Shown: positions 1 through 13,836 of the stretch, piece by piece
Position numbering within the stretch: position 1 is the first letter of the stretch
How the letters are laid out: each line of letters begins with the position of its first letter
Source of the DNA: DASRWT01 sp046728035
GTDB lineage: Bacteria; Methylomirabilota; Methylomirabilia; Rokubacteriales; CSP1-6
Assembly: GCA_046728035.1 (NCBI GenBank)
Contig: JBKPDT010000346.1
Coordinates: 1 to 14,931 of the forward strand
Direction: 5' to 3'
DNA length: 14,931 bases
The notes under the pieces: generated by a model
The model's database searches: none
The model's input: the letters and a program-made list of their open reading frames with translations, nothing else
What the model was told of the DNA's origin: nothing
Program-made: the position numbers and the translations under genes

Positions 1-279
1 ACGGCACCCTTCTGCGCCTCCTGCGACCGGAGCCGGCTCACCGCCGACGGCGTCTGGTATCTCTGCCTCTACGCCACGCAGGGGACGGATCTCCGCAAGG
101 CGCTCCGCGCGGGAGCCACGCGGGAGGAGCTCCACGCCCTCATCGGGGGGAGCTGGCGAGCTCGCGCGGACCGCGGGGCGGAGGAACGCCTGGCCATGGC
201 CGGCCGCCGCCGTCCGCTGATCCAGATCGGCGAGCTGAAGCGTGATCCGCACCTCGAGATGCACACCCGGGGCGGGTAG
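1..279 (+). CDS. moaA: GTP 3',8-cyclase MoaA, C-terminal part (5' end outside window)
   Basis: Only the last 92 codons are present, read in frame from base 1 to a TAG stop. MoaA is a radical SAM enzyme that rearranges GTP in the first step of molybdenum cofactor synthesis. The fragment begins with the C-terminal 4Fe-4S cluster motif: FCASCDRSRLTADG followed by WYLC, giving CX2CX13C at fragment residues 5, 8 and 22. In this family that cluster binds the GTP substrate. The protein ends in Gly-Gly (MHTRGG), the conserved MoaA C-terminus needed for catalysis. The missing N-terminal part should carry the CX3CX2C radical SAM motif. It is convergent with the next gene, with 84 bases between the two stop codons and no clear terminator hairpin with a T-run. 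The family call is firm; the upstream context is unknown. Confidence 0.9.
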   Translation, partial: TAPFCASCDRSRLTADGVWYLCLYATQGTDLRKALRAGATREELHALIGGSWRARADRGAEERLAMAGRRRPLIQIGELKRDPHLEMHTRGG

Positions 280-363
280 GAGAGCGGGGGCGGACAACCC
301 GGCCTCGCTCCGCTCGGCGCCTACTTTCGGATTGCTCGCCTCGCCTTTCGGCTGCGGCTCGCC

Positions 364-1098
364 CTACTTCTTGGTACCGAAGACTTCTTTCAGAAGCTCG
401 GTGGTGCGGGCGGTGGGATTGGTGCGGATCTGCTTCTCCTGCTCGCCCAGCACGTGGAAGAGCCCGCCGAGGCTCTTGTCCACTACGTAGCGGTCGATGT
501 CGAAGGCCTCGCTCTTCATGAACGGCAGCGACTCGAAGCGGCCGATGAGCTCCTTGTACTGCCGCGTCACGTCCGTCTCGCTCATGGCCCGATCCACCAC
601 CGGGGCGAAGGCGGCGGTGAGCTTGCCGCTGGTCTTGCTTCGAAAGTATTCGGTGGCGGCATCGTCCGGGCCGCTCCAGATCTTGCGCGCGTCGTCGAAG
701 CTCATCTCGCCCAGCGCGTCCCCGAAGATCTCCCGGGCGGCGGGGGCGGCGCGCTCGGCGGCGCGGTTCATCGAGAGCACGAACTCGTCCACCTTCGGCC
801 CGTAGCCGATCGCGCGGAGGGCGGTCTCCACCGTGCGCAGCTTCTCGGGCATGAGGATCTTGATCGCCTGATTGGCGAAATAGCCGTCCGTCTTGCCCGT
901 CAGGTTGACGGTGGTCTCGATGCCGACCTTGAGCGCCTCCTTCAGCCCGGAGCCGATCTTGGCGTCCGAGAGGCCGCCGCCGATGCCCAGGCCCTGCAGG
1001 AGCCGATCGAGCTGGGCGCCGGCGGAGGCGGCCCCGAGCGAGAGGCCGAGGGCGGCCACGGCAAGGAAGACGAGCGACCGGCGGGGGCGTCGTGGCAT
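364..1098 (-). CDS. Exported DUF4197 domain protein
   Basis: A 244-residue protein of unknown function. Residues 1-28 look like a Sec signal peptide: Arg-rich start (MPRRPRRS), hydrophobic core LVFLAVAALGLSLG, and an AGA cleavage site near 28, with no lipobox Cys. It is therefore probably periplasmic. The mature part matches the DUF4197 family over its whole length. Visible family-like stretches include GLKEALKVGIE (51-61), DGYFANQAIKILMPEKL (71-87), MNRAAERAAP (110-119), DDAATEYFR (145-153) and IRTNPTARTTELLKEVFG at the C-terminus. It is mostly helical and no catalytic motif is recognisable. It lies 32 bases after gltD on the same strand, so it could be co-transcribed with gltBD, but a -10-like TACAAT just before its ATG suggests its own start. 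No Shine-Dalgarno is visible. Family assignment is confident; the role is unknown. Confidence 0.85.
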   Translation of the reverse strand: MPRRPRRSLVFLAVAALGLSLGAASAGAQLDRLLQGLGIGGGLSDAKIGSGLKEALKVGIETTVNLTGKTDGYFANQAIKILMPEKLRTVETALRAIGYGPKVDEFVLSMNRAAERAAPAAREIFGDALGEMSFDDARKIWSGPDDAATEYFRSKTSGKLTAAFAPVVDRAMSETDVTRQYKELIGRFESLPFMKSEAFDIDRYVVDKSLGGLFHVLGEQEKQIRTNPTARTTELLKEVFGTKK

Positions 1099-1114
1099 GC
1101 GCCCATTGTATGGG
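1098..1114 (-). promoter_or_regulatory. Possible leaderless promoter of the DUF4197 gene, with small inverted repeat
   Basis: On the minus strand TACAAT (1110 down to 1105) is a 5/6 match to the -10 consensus. Its usual distance to the transcription start places +1 on base 1098, the A of the ATG, which would make the message leaderless. This fits the absence of a Shine-Dalgarno. The -10 is embedded in a perfect small inverted repeat CCCAT-TGT-ATGGG (1102-1114). The -35 position (about 1128-1133, TAGCGG, overlapping the gltD stop) is poor, so the promoter call is tentative. Confidence 0.35.
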
Positions 1115-1129
1115 GGCCGACCGGCGGCC
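1115..1129 (-). other. Short GC hairpin directly after the gltD stop
   Basis: Two bases after the gltD stop codon, the minus strand reads GGCCG-CCGGT-CGGCC, a perfect 5-bp stem with a 5-base loop. No T-run follows, so it is not a convincing intrinsic terminator. It might slow polymerase or protect the 3' end of the gltBD message. Confidence 0.25.
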
Positions 1130-1130
1130 G

Positions 1131-2579
1131 CTAGGCGAGCGGGGCGGGGAGGTCCGAGCGGCCCATGAGATAGCGGTCCACGTGGTGCGCCGCGCTCCGG
1201 CCCTCCGCCTGTGCCCAGACGATGAGCGACTGGCCGCGCTGCATGTCGCCCGCGGTGAAGACGCCCGGCACGCTCGTCATCCAGCGCTCGTCGCGCCAGA
1301 CATTGCCGCGCTCGGTGAGGCGCACGCCGAGCTGATCGAGCATGCCCGGCCGCTCGGGTCCCACGAAGCCCATGGCGAGCAGAACCAGGCGGCAGGGCAG
1401 GGTGAACTCGGTGCCGGCCTTTTCCGCGAAGCCGGGCCGGCCGCCCACGCTCGCCATCTCGACCTCCACCGCCTCCAGGCCCGTCACGCGTCCGTCCGCG
1501 TCCCCGATGAATCGCTTGGTGGACACCGAATAGACGCGCTCGCCGCCCTCGGCGTGGGCCGAGGAGACCCGATAGACGTTCGGCCAGAGCGGCCAGGGAT
1601 TGTCCGCCGCCCGCTCGTCGGGCGGGCGGGGGAGGATCTCGAACTGGTGGACGGAGGCGGGGCGCTGGCGATGCGCGGTGCCGAGGCAGTCGGCCCCGGT
1701 GTCGCCGCCGCCGATGATGACCACCGGCTTGCCCTCGGCGGTGATGAAGTCCGCGTCGGGGACGCGGTCGCCCTCGCAGCGGCGGTTCTGCAGGGCGAGG
1801 TAGTCCATCGCATAGTGAATGCCACGGAGCTCCCGGCCGGGAATGGGCAGATCACGCGGCGCGCACGCCCCGCCGGTGAGGAGGAGGGCGTCCGACGTCC
1901 GCCGGAGGGCGTCCACGTCCACGCCGGCGCCCACGTGGGCGCCCGTCACGAAGGTGGTGCCCTCGGCTTCCATCTGGCGCAGCCGGCGCTCGAGCACGCG
2001 CTTTTCCATCTTGAATTCGGGGATGCCGTAGCGGAGGAGGCCGCCGATGCGGTCGGCGCGCTCGAAGACGGTGACGGCGTGGCCGGCCCGGGTGAGCTGC
2101 TGGGCGGCGGACAGACCCGCCGGTCCGGAGCCCACGATGGCTATCCGCTTGCCAGTCCGGACCTTCGGGGGCTGCGGCCGAACCCAGCCTTCCTCGAAGG
2201 CGCGATCGATGATGGCAAGCTCGACGGCCTTGATCGTCACCGGGTCGTCGTTGATCCCCAGCACGCAGGACCCCTCGCAGGGGGCGGGACAGAGCGTGCC
2301 CGTGAACTCGGGGAAGTTGTTGGTGGCGTGCAGGCGGTCGATGGCCTCACGCCAGCGGTCCCGGTAGACGAGGTCGTTCCAGTCCGGAATGAGATTGCCG
2401 AGCGGGCAGCCCTGGTGGCAGAAGGGGATGCCGCAGTCCATGCAGCGGGCGCCCTGCTTCTGGAGCTTGTCGGTGGGCCAGGGCAGCATCACCTGCCGCC
2501 AGTCGCGCACGCGTTCCTCGACCGGGCGGTAGGGCTGCTTGTCGCGCTTGAACTCGATGAAGCCGGTGGCCTTACCCAT
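1131..2579 (-). CDS. gltD: Glutamate synthase (NADPH) small (beta) subunit
   Basis: A 482-residue flavoprotein, the usual GltD length. It oxidises NADPH and passes electrons through FAD and two 4Fe-4S clusters to GltB, which makes glutamate from glutamine and 2-oxoglutarate. The N-terminal cysteine region has C46, C49, C54 and C58 (ARCMDCGIPFCHQGC), then C97, C101 and C105 (LCPAPCEGSC), matching the family's low-potential clusters. The FAD-binding glycine motif IVGSGPAGL is at 148-156 and the NAD(P)H-binding motif VIIGGGDTGADCLG at 287-300. The C-terminal FAD motif VFTAGDMQRGQSLIVWAQAEGR lies around 440-461. It starts with ATG 8 bases after the gltB stop with no strong Shine-Dalgarno, so translational coupling to gltB is likely. 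GltD-like paralogues also serve other oxidoreductases, but the adjacent gltB settles this one. Confidence 0.97.
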   Translation of the reverse strand: MGKATGFIEFKRDKQPYRPVEERVRDWRQVMLPWPTDKLQKQGARCMDCGIPFCHQGCPLGNLIPDWNDLVYRDRWREAIDRLHATNNFPEFTGTLCPAPCEGSCVLGINDDPVTIKAVELAIIDRAFEEGWVRPQPPKVRTGKRIAIVGSGPAGLSAAQQLTRAGHAVTVFERADRIGGLLRYGIPEFKMEKRVLERRLRQMEAEGTTFVTGAHVGAGVDVDALRRTSDALLLTGGACAPRDLPIPGRELRGIHYAMDYLALQNRRCEGDRVPDADFITAEGKPVVIIGGGDTGADCLGTAHRQRPASVHQFEILPRPPDERAADNPWPLWPNVYRVSSAHAEGGERVYSVSTKRFIGDADGRVTGLEAVEVEMASVGGRPGFAEKAGTEFTLPCRLVLLAMGFVGPERPGMLDQLGVRLTERGNVWRDERWMTSVPGVFTAGDMQRGQSLIVWAQAEGRSAAHHVDRYLMGRSDLPAPLA

Positions 2580-2587
2580 GCCCGCGA

Positions 2588-7162
<4,575 letters not shown>

Positions 7163-7172
7163 CGATCTCGCG

Positions 7173-7180
7173 TCTCCCTT
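7173..7180 (-). promoter_or_regulatory. Ribosome binding site of gltB
   Basis: The minus strand reads AAGGGAGA, ending 10 bases before the ATG at 7162. This purine run is what decides the gltB start over the in-frame TTG further upstream. Confidence 0.6.
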
Positions 7181-7227
7181 GGCGTCGCTCTCGTCACGGC
7201 TGCGACCAAACCTATCCCAGCCGTGAG

Positions 7228-7276
7228 CATTAGCCAAGCCCAAAATACAAAATTCATTGTATAAGCGTCACTAATG
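7228..7276. repeat. Nested inverted repeats in the gltB-lysR divergent control region
   Basis: Outer pair: CATTAG (7228-7233) and CTAATG (7271-7276), perfect 6-bp arms about 43 bp apart, roughly four helical turns. Inner pair: ATACAA (7245-7250), spacer AATTCA, TTGTAT (7257-7262), a perfect 18-bp palindrome. The two share nearly the same centre (about 7252-7253). The surrounding sequence is notably AT-richer than the rest of the window. LysR-type regulators commonly bind dyads in the gap between their own gene and a divergent target, so this is a candidate operator; that it is bound by the neighbouring regulator is inference. Confidence 0.6.
7235..7271 (-). promoter_or_regulatory. Predicted gltBD promoter
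   Basis: On the minus strand GTGACG (7271 down to 7266, 4/6 to TTGACA) is separated by 18 bp from TATTTT (7247 down to 7242, 4/6 to TATAAT). This predicts transcription from about 7235 and a leader of some 73 bases. The 18-bp palindrome ATACAA-N6-TTGTAT overlaps the spacer and the edge of the -10, a place where a bound regulator could block or reshape the promoter. Matches are moderate. For the opposite direction I see only a -10-like TATAAG (7260-7265) with no good -35. Confidence 0.35.
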
Positions 7277-7291
7277 AGATAGGGTGGGCCC

Positions 7292-8203
7292 GTGAACCTC
7301 GACACCCTCCGCCTGTATTGCGACGTGGTGCGGCTACGGAGCTTCTCGCGCGCGGCCGCCGCCAGCGGGGTGTCCCAGTCGGCGGCGAGCCAGGCCATCC
7401 AGCAGCTCGAGGGCGAGCTGGACGCGACCCTCCTCGACCGGGCCCGGCGGCCGCTCGAGCCCACCGCGGAGGGGCGGGGCTTCTACGAGGCCTGCCGCAC
7501 GCTCCTCGCCGGATTCGAGAAGGCCCGGGCCGATCTGGCCGCCTCGCAGCAACGGGTGGAGGGCACGGTGCGGGTGGCCGCGATCTATTCGGTGGGGCTG
7601 CACGACATGAGCCGACACATGCAGCCGTTCATGTCGGCGTACCCGCACGTGCGCGTGCTCCTCGAGTGCCTGCACCCCCACAAGGTCGTGGAAGCAGTGC
7701 TGAACGACGAGGCCGACCTGGGCGTGCTGTCGTATCCGGCGACGAGCCGAGCGCTCGAGGTGCTGCCCCTGCGCGAGGAGCCGATGGTGGTGGTGACCCA
7801 TCCCAGCCACCGCCTCGCGCGGCGCCGGCGCGTGGGCCCGGCCGACCTGGACGGCGAGCGCTTCGTCGCCTTCGATCACGACCTCCCCATCCGCCGCGCC
7901 ATCGACCGGGCCCTCAAGCAGCACGGGGTGCGCGTGGACGTGGCGATGGAATTCGACAACGTCGAGACCATCAAGCAGGCCATCGGCATCGCCGCCGGCA
8001 TCAGCATCCTGCCGTCGCCCACCGTCCAGAAGGAGAGCGAGATCAAGACGCTCGCCACCGTCGATCTCGCCCTGCCCGGACTCGTGCGTCCGGTCGCCAT
8101 CATCCACCGGAGAGGCCGGCATCTCACCGCCGCCGTCTCGCGCTTCATCGCGCAGCTCCGCGACGACGATGCGCGCAGCGCGGGGCGGACCGCCTCCGCG
8201 TGA
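7292..8203 (+). CDS. LysR-family transcriptional regulator
   Basis: A 303-residue protein of standard LysR length. Residues 1-60 form the winged helix-turn-helix: LYCDVVRLRSFSRAAAASGVSQSAASQAIQQLEGEL, with DR.RRPLEPTAEG following. The effector-binding domain spans about 90-295 (VRVAAIYSVGLHDM, DLGVLSYP, EEPMVVVTHPSHRLA, FDNVETIKQAIGIAAGISILPSPT). Translation starts at GTG, preceded by AGGGTGGG (7281-7288). It is transcribed away from gltB across a 129-bp gap containing dyads, the arrangement typical of a LysR gene that controls its divergent neighbour and itself. The layout recalls B. subtilis gltC, which activates gltAB and responds to 2-oxoglutarate and glutamate. Orthology to GltC is not shown by the sequence, and the true targets might instead be the downstream kor/glc genes. 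The next gene follows after 12 bases and is probably co-transcribed. Confidence 0.93.
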   Translation: MNLDTLRLYCDVVRLRSFSRAAAASGVSQSAASQAIQQLEGELDATLLDRARRPLEPTAEGRGFYEACRTLLAGFEKARADLAASQQRVEGTVRVAAIYSVGLHDMSRHMQPFMSAYPHVRVLLECLHPHKVVEAVLNDEADLGVLSYPATSRALEVLPLREEPMVVVTHPSHRLARRRRVGPADLDGERFVAFDHDLPIRRAIDRALKQHGVRVDVAMEFDNVETIKQAIGIAAGISILPSPTVQKESEIKTLATVDLALPGLVRPVAIIHRRGRHLTAAVSRFIAQLRDDDARSAGRTASA

Positions 8204-8215
8204 TACCGTAATCGC

Positions 8216-9226
8216 ATGGACGTGACACGGTTCGAGACGCGGCGGGGCGCGCGCGTCTACCAGATGCCGGTGGAGACCTTCCCCGGGCACGTCAACAACA
8301 TCTACCTGATCCTCGACGGCGATCATGTCACCCTCTTCGACGTGGGCTCGGGGCTGCCCGACTCCAATGCCGGGCTGGAGCGTCGGATGGCCGAGGTGCG
8401 CGAGCGCTTCGGGGAGACGACGACCCTCGCCGCCGTCCAGCACGTCGTCATCAGCCATGCCCACATCGATCACTTCGGCTGGGTGGGCCGCTTCACCCGT
8501 GACAGCGACGCCGCGGTGTACGTGCACGAGCTGGACGCGCGCGTGCTCGTCAACTTCGAGGAGCGCATCGTGCTCGCCTCCAAAGACCTCCGCGTCTTCA
8601 TGGAGCGGGCGGGCGTGAAGCCGGAGCTGCGCGCGGAGATGGAAGAGGCCTACCGGGTCTCCAAGCTCTTCTTCAAGTCCGTGGAGATCGACCACGTGGT
8701 GCGGGATCGCGAGCGCATCATCAACGGTTACCGGGTGCACCATACCCCCGGCCATTGCCCGGGGCAGATCTGCCTCGAGGTGGACGATCTGCTCTTCACC
8801 GCCGACCACGTCCTCTCGCGCATCACCCCGCATCAGTCGCCCGCCGCCATCACGCCCTTCTGCGGCCTCGAGCTCTATCTCCAGGCGCTCGAGCGGGTGC
8901 GCGGGCTCGAGGGGGTCCGGCTTTCGCTCCCCGGCCACGAGGCGCCCATCGAAGACCTGGATGGGCGTATCGACGGCATCGTGGGCCATCACGAGCGCCG
9001 GCTCAGCCAGGTGCTGGACATCTGCCGGGAGCCGCTGGCCCTCGTGGAGGTCTCCAAGCGCCTGTTCGGGGTCAAGGCCGGCTATACGCGCCTCCTCGCC
9101 CTCGAGGAGGCGGGCGCCCACGTCGAGTACCTCTTCCAACGCGGCGAGTTGCGCATCGCCAACATCGAGGACGTCGCCCGGGAGGCCAACCCGGTGATCC
9201 GCTACGAGGCCCGCCGCGGCGCCTGA
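8216..9226 (+). CDS. Metallo-beta-lactamase-fold hydrolase with C-terminal winged-helix region (glyoxalase II/LACTB2-like)
   Basis: A 336-residue protein with an intact dinuclear metal site: H81, H83, D85 and H86 in ISHAHIDHFG, H180 in TPGHCPGQ, D197 in FTADHVL and H241 in LPGHE. The core resembles hydroxyacylglutathione hydrolase and LACTB2-type enzymes, which cleave thioesters, esters or RNA, so the substrate cannot be told. The C-terminal part after about residue 250 is helical and resembles the winged-helix tail of LACTB2-like proteins. It has no signal peptide, so it is probably cytoplasmic. It starts 12 bases after the LysR stop with no clear Shine-Dalgarno, suggesting coupling. A thioester hydrolase would fit beside a CoA-dependent 2-oxoacid oxidoreductase, but that is inference from position only. 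Confidence 0.85.
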   Translation: MDVTRFETRRGARVYQMPVETFPGHVNNIYLILDGDHVTLFDVGSGLPDSNAGLERRMAEVRERFGETTTLAAVQHVVISHAHIDHFGWVGRFTRDSDAAVYVHELDARVLVNFEERIVLASKDLRVFMERAGVKPELRAEMEEAYRVSKLFFKSVEIDHVVRDRERIINGYRVHHTPGHCPGQICLEVDDLLFTADHVLSRITPHQSPAAITPFCGLELYLQALERVRGLEGVRLSLPGHEAPIEDLDGRIDGIVGHHERRLSQVLDICREPLALVEVSKRLFGVKAGYTRLLALEEAGAHVEYLFQRGELRIANIEDVAREANPVIRYEARRGA

Positions 9227-9257
9227 TCGGTCGCCCCTCCCGATGGCCCTGGCCCGA

Positions 9258-9268
9258 CGGTCAGACCG
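9258..9268. repeat. Inverted repeat CGGTC-A-GACCG upstream of the korA promoter
   Basis: Perfect 5-bp arms around a single base, centred at 9263, about 50 bp before the predicted korA transcription start. The position suits an activator site, but the arms are short and G/C-rich, so chance is possible. Confidence 0.3.
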
Positions 9269-9277
9269 CCGATAACC

Positions 9278-9306
9278 TTGCCAAACCTTTGGCGTTTGGG
9301 TAGCAT
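9278..9306 (+). promoter_or_regulatory. Predicted promoter of the korAB-glcDE operon
   Basis: TTGCCA (9278-9283, 5/6 to TTGACA), exactly 17 bp, then TAGCAT (9301-9306, 4/6 to TATAAT). This is the best sigma-70-type match I found in the intergenic sequence of this window. It predicts transcription from about 9313 and a leader of about 135 bases before the korA ATG at 9448. Confidence 0.55.
9280..9299. promoter_or_regulatory. Palindromic candidate operator inside the korA promoter
   Basis: GCCAAA-CC-TTTGGC (9280-9293) is a perfect 14-bp palindrome overlapping the -35 box. A second pairing, CCAAAC (9281-9286) with GTTTGG (9294-9299), shares the left arm, because TTTGG is repeated in tandem (TTTGGC, TTTGGG). 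A protein bound here would cover the -35 and spacer, the usual place for a repressor. No T-run follows, so it is unlikely to be a terminator for the upstream hydrolase gene. I do not recognise the binding protein. Confidence 0.45.
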
Positions 9307-9312
9307 GGATGT

Positions 9313-9447
9313 GGGCTCTGACATCGCCCGAAGAGTTCCCGGATGCGCCGTGTCTCCGGGTCCGCTCCGTCCAGGGTCAGGGAATTCCAACGTGACGAGA
9401 AACCGGACATACTCCGTCCGTCTGAGATGTCGAAAGGACTGAAGACG
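9313..9447 (+). other. korA 5' leader with hairpin potential
   Basis: The predicted untranslated leader contains a perfect 6-bp stem CCCGGA (9338-9343) / TCCGGG (9355-9360) and a smaller stem CGGAC/GTCCG further on. It also has an 8-bp direct repeat CTCCGTCC at 9365-9372 and 9412-9419. No known riboswitch class is recognisable. The final part carries the korA ribosome binding site AAAGGA (9433-9438), 9 bases before ATG. Confidence 0.3.
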
Positions 9448-12356
<2,909 letters not shown>

Positions 12357-12370
12357 TCCCGCCGATCATC

Positions 12371-13831
12371 ATGCCGGCCGACTCGATGACGCCCGACCCC
12401 AGCCTCGTCCGGGCGCTCGAGGGCATCGTGGGACCCCGGGGCGTGGTGGCGACCCCCGAGGGGCGCCTGACCTACGAGTGCGACATGCACACGTTCTACA
12501 AGGGCGCCCCCGACGTGGTCGTTCTCCCCGAGTCGGCCGAGCAGGTGGCGGCGGTAGTCCGGGTCTGCCAGGCCCGCGGCGTTCCCATCGTGCCGCGCGG
12601 CTCCGGCACCGGCCTCATCGGCGGCGCCATGGCCCCCCGGGGCGGGGTCATGGTGTCCATGACGCGGATGAACCGTATCCTCGAGGTGGACCTGCCGAAC
12701 CGCTGCGCCACCGTCGAGCCCGGGCTCATCAACCTCTGGCTGTCCGACGCCACCCGCCCGAGCGGCTGGTTCTTCGCGCCGGACCCCTCCAGCCAGATGG
12801 TCTCGTCCATCGGAGGCAATGCCTCCACCAATGCGGGCGGCCCCCATTGCCTCAAGTACGGGATCACGGTGAACCACGTGCTCGGCCTCCAGGTGGTGAC
12901 GGGGACGGGGGAGCTCCTCTGGCTGGGGAGCAAGGTCCCCGAGCGTGCCGGCTACGATCTCACCGGCGTCATGGTGGGCGCGGAGGGCACGCTGGGGCTC
13001 CTCACCGCGATCATCGTCCGGCTCACCCACGTGCCCGAGGCGGTCCGCACCCTGCTCGCCTCGTTCGCCTCGATCGAGGACGCCTCCGAGACGGTGTCGG
13101 CCATCGTCGCCGCGGGCATCATTCCCGCCGCGCTCGAGATGATCGACGAGGTGATGGTGCGCGCGATCGAGGAGGGCGTGGGCGCGGGCTACCCCAAGGG
13201 CGCGGGGGCGGTGCTCCTCATCGAGCTGGACGGCCCGCGCGCGGAGATCGAGGCGCAGTCGGCGCGCATCGAGGCGATCTGCTGGTCGCACGCCGCGCTG
13301 GAAGTGCGGGTGGCCGCCGACGAGGCGGAGCGCGCGCTCCTGTGGAAGGGCCGCAAGGAGGCGGCGGGGGCGGTGGGGCGGCTCACGCCGAACTGGCTCC
13401 TGCAGGACGCGGTGGTGCCGCGCTCGCGGCTGCCCCAGATCATGCGCGAGATGCAAGCCATCCAGCGGCGCCACGGGCTCGTCCTCGCCAACGTCTTCCA
13501 CGCCGGCGACGGGAACCTCCATCCCATTATCTGCTACGACGAGCGGAAGCCGGGCGAGCTGGAGCGCGCCAAGCAGGTGAACGAGGAGCTGCTCCGCGCC
13601 TGTCTCGCTCTCGGCGGCACCGTGACCGGCGAGCACGGCGTGGGTCTGGACAAGGCCAAGAACCTGCCGCATCAGTTCGCCGAAGCCGATCTCAACTTCA
13701 TGGCGCGCCTCCGCCGGGTCTTGGATCCTCACGGGATCATGAATCCGGACAAGCTCCTGCCCGACCATCCCGCCTGCGGCGAGGGCTTCCGTCCGGCGCG
13801 GCCCGAGCTACCGCGCGGGGCCTGGGTCTGA
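12371..13831 (+). CDS. glcD: FAD-linked 2-hydroxyacid oxidase, glycolate oxidase subunit GlcD
   Basis: A 486-residue protein, near the usual GlcD length. It has the PCMH-type FAD domain (about 45-222) with VPRGSGTGLIGGAM (74-87), IGGNASTNAGGPHCLKYG (147-164) and GTLGLLTAI (206-214). The C-terminal GlcD domain follows (about 225-465). Metal/substrate residues of the family are intact: H377 and H384 in HAGDGNLHP, E421 in EHGVG, and the NPDK ending (458-461). The stretch WKGRKEAAGAVGRLTP with LLQDAVVPR resembles GlcD more than D-2-hydroxyglutarate or D-lactate dehydrogenases, and glcE follows directly. It feeds electrons from glycolate (or a similar hydroxyacid) to GlcEF. The start is either ATG 12371 or ATG 12386; neither has a clear Shine-Dalgarno. 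It begins 14 bases after korB with no visible promoter, so it is probably in the kor operon. Confidence 0.92.
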   Translation: MPADSMTPDPSLVRALEGIVGPRGVVATPEGRLTYECDMHTFYKGAPDVVVLPESAEQVAAVVRVCQARGVPIVPRGSGTGLIGGAMAPRGGVMVSMTRMNRILEVDLPNRCATVEPGLINLWLSDATRPSGWFFAPDPSSQMVSSIGGNASTNAGGPHCLKYGITVNHVLGLQVVTGTGELLWLGSKVPERAGYDLTGVMVGAEGTLGLLTAIIVRLTHVPEAVRTLLASFASIEDASETVSAIVAAGIIPAALEMIDEVMVRAIEEGVGAGYPKGAGAVLLIELDGPRAEIEAQSARIEAICWSHAALEVRVAADEAERALLWKGRKEAAGAVGRLTPNWLLQDAVVPRSRLPQIMREMQAIQRRHGLVLANVFHAGDGNLHPIICYDERKPGELERAKQVNEELLRACLALGGTVTGEHGVGLDKAKNLPHQFAEADLNFMARLRRVLDPHGIMNPDKLLPDHPACGEGFRPARPELPRGAWV

Positions 13832-13836
13832 GCGCG

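Noticed and set aside
280..363. Bidirectional terminator between moaA and the DUF4197 gene
   Set aside because: The 84-base gap has only a 3-bp stem with a GAAA/TTTC loop (GCC-TTTC-GGC) and GAGCG repeats; there is no stable stem with a T-run on either strand.
454..1134. A 226-codon plus-strand frame opposite the DUF4197 gene
   Set aside because: The minus-strand protein has a signal peptide and matches DUF4197 throughout; the plus-strand product has no family features.
7334..9139. A 601-codon minus-strand frame across lysR and the hydrolase gene
   Set aside because: It spans two well-supported genes and their boundary on the opposite strand and shows no recognisable domain. The same reasoning removes 9202-11298 (-), 11109-12239 (-), 12251-13768 (-) and 14020-14853 (-).
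9305..9442. A 45-codon open frame (ATG at 9305, TGA at 9440-9442) ending 5 bases before korA, a possible leader peptide
   Set aside because: Its ATG overlaps the predicted -10 box, so it would lie upstream of the transcription start. It has no ribosome binding site and no run of regulatory codons.
9343..9447. In-frame N-terminal extension of korA from ATG 9343 (35 extra residues)
   Set aside because: No Shine-Dalgarno precedes it, the residues do not resemble the family N-terminus, and ATG 9448 has AAAGGA at a good distance.
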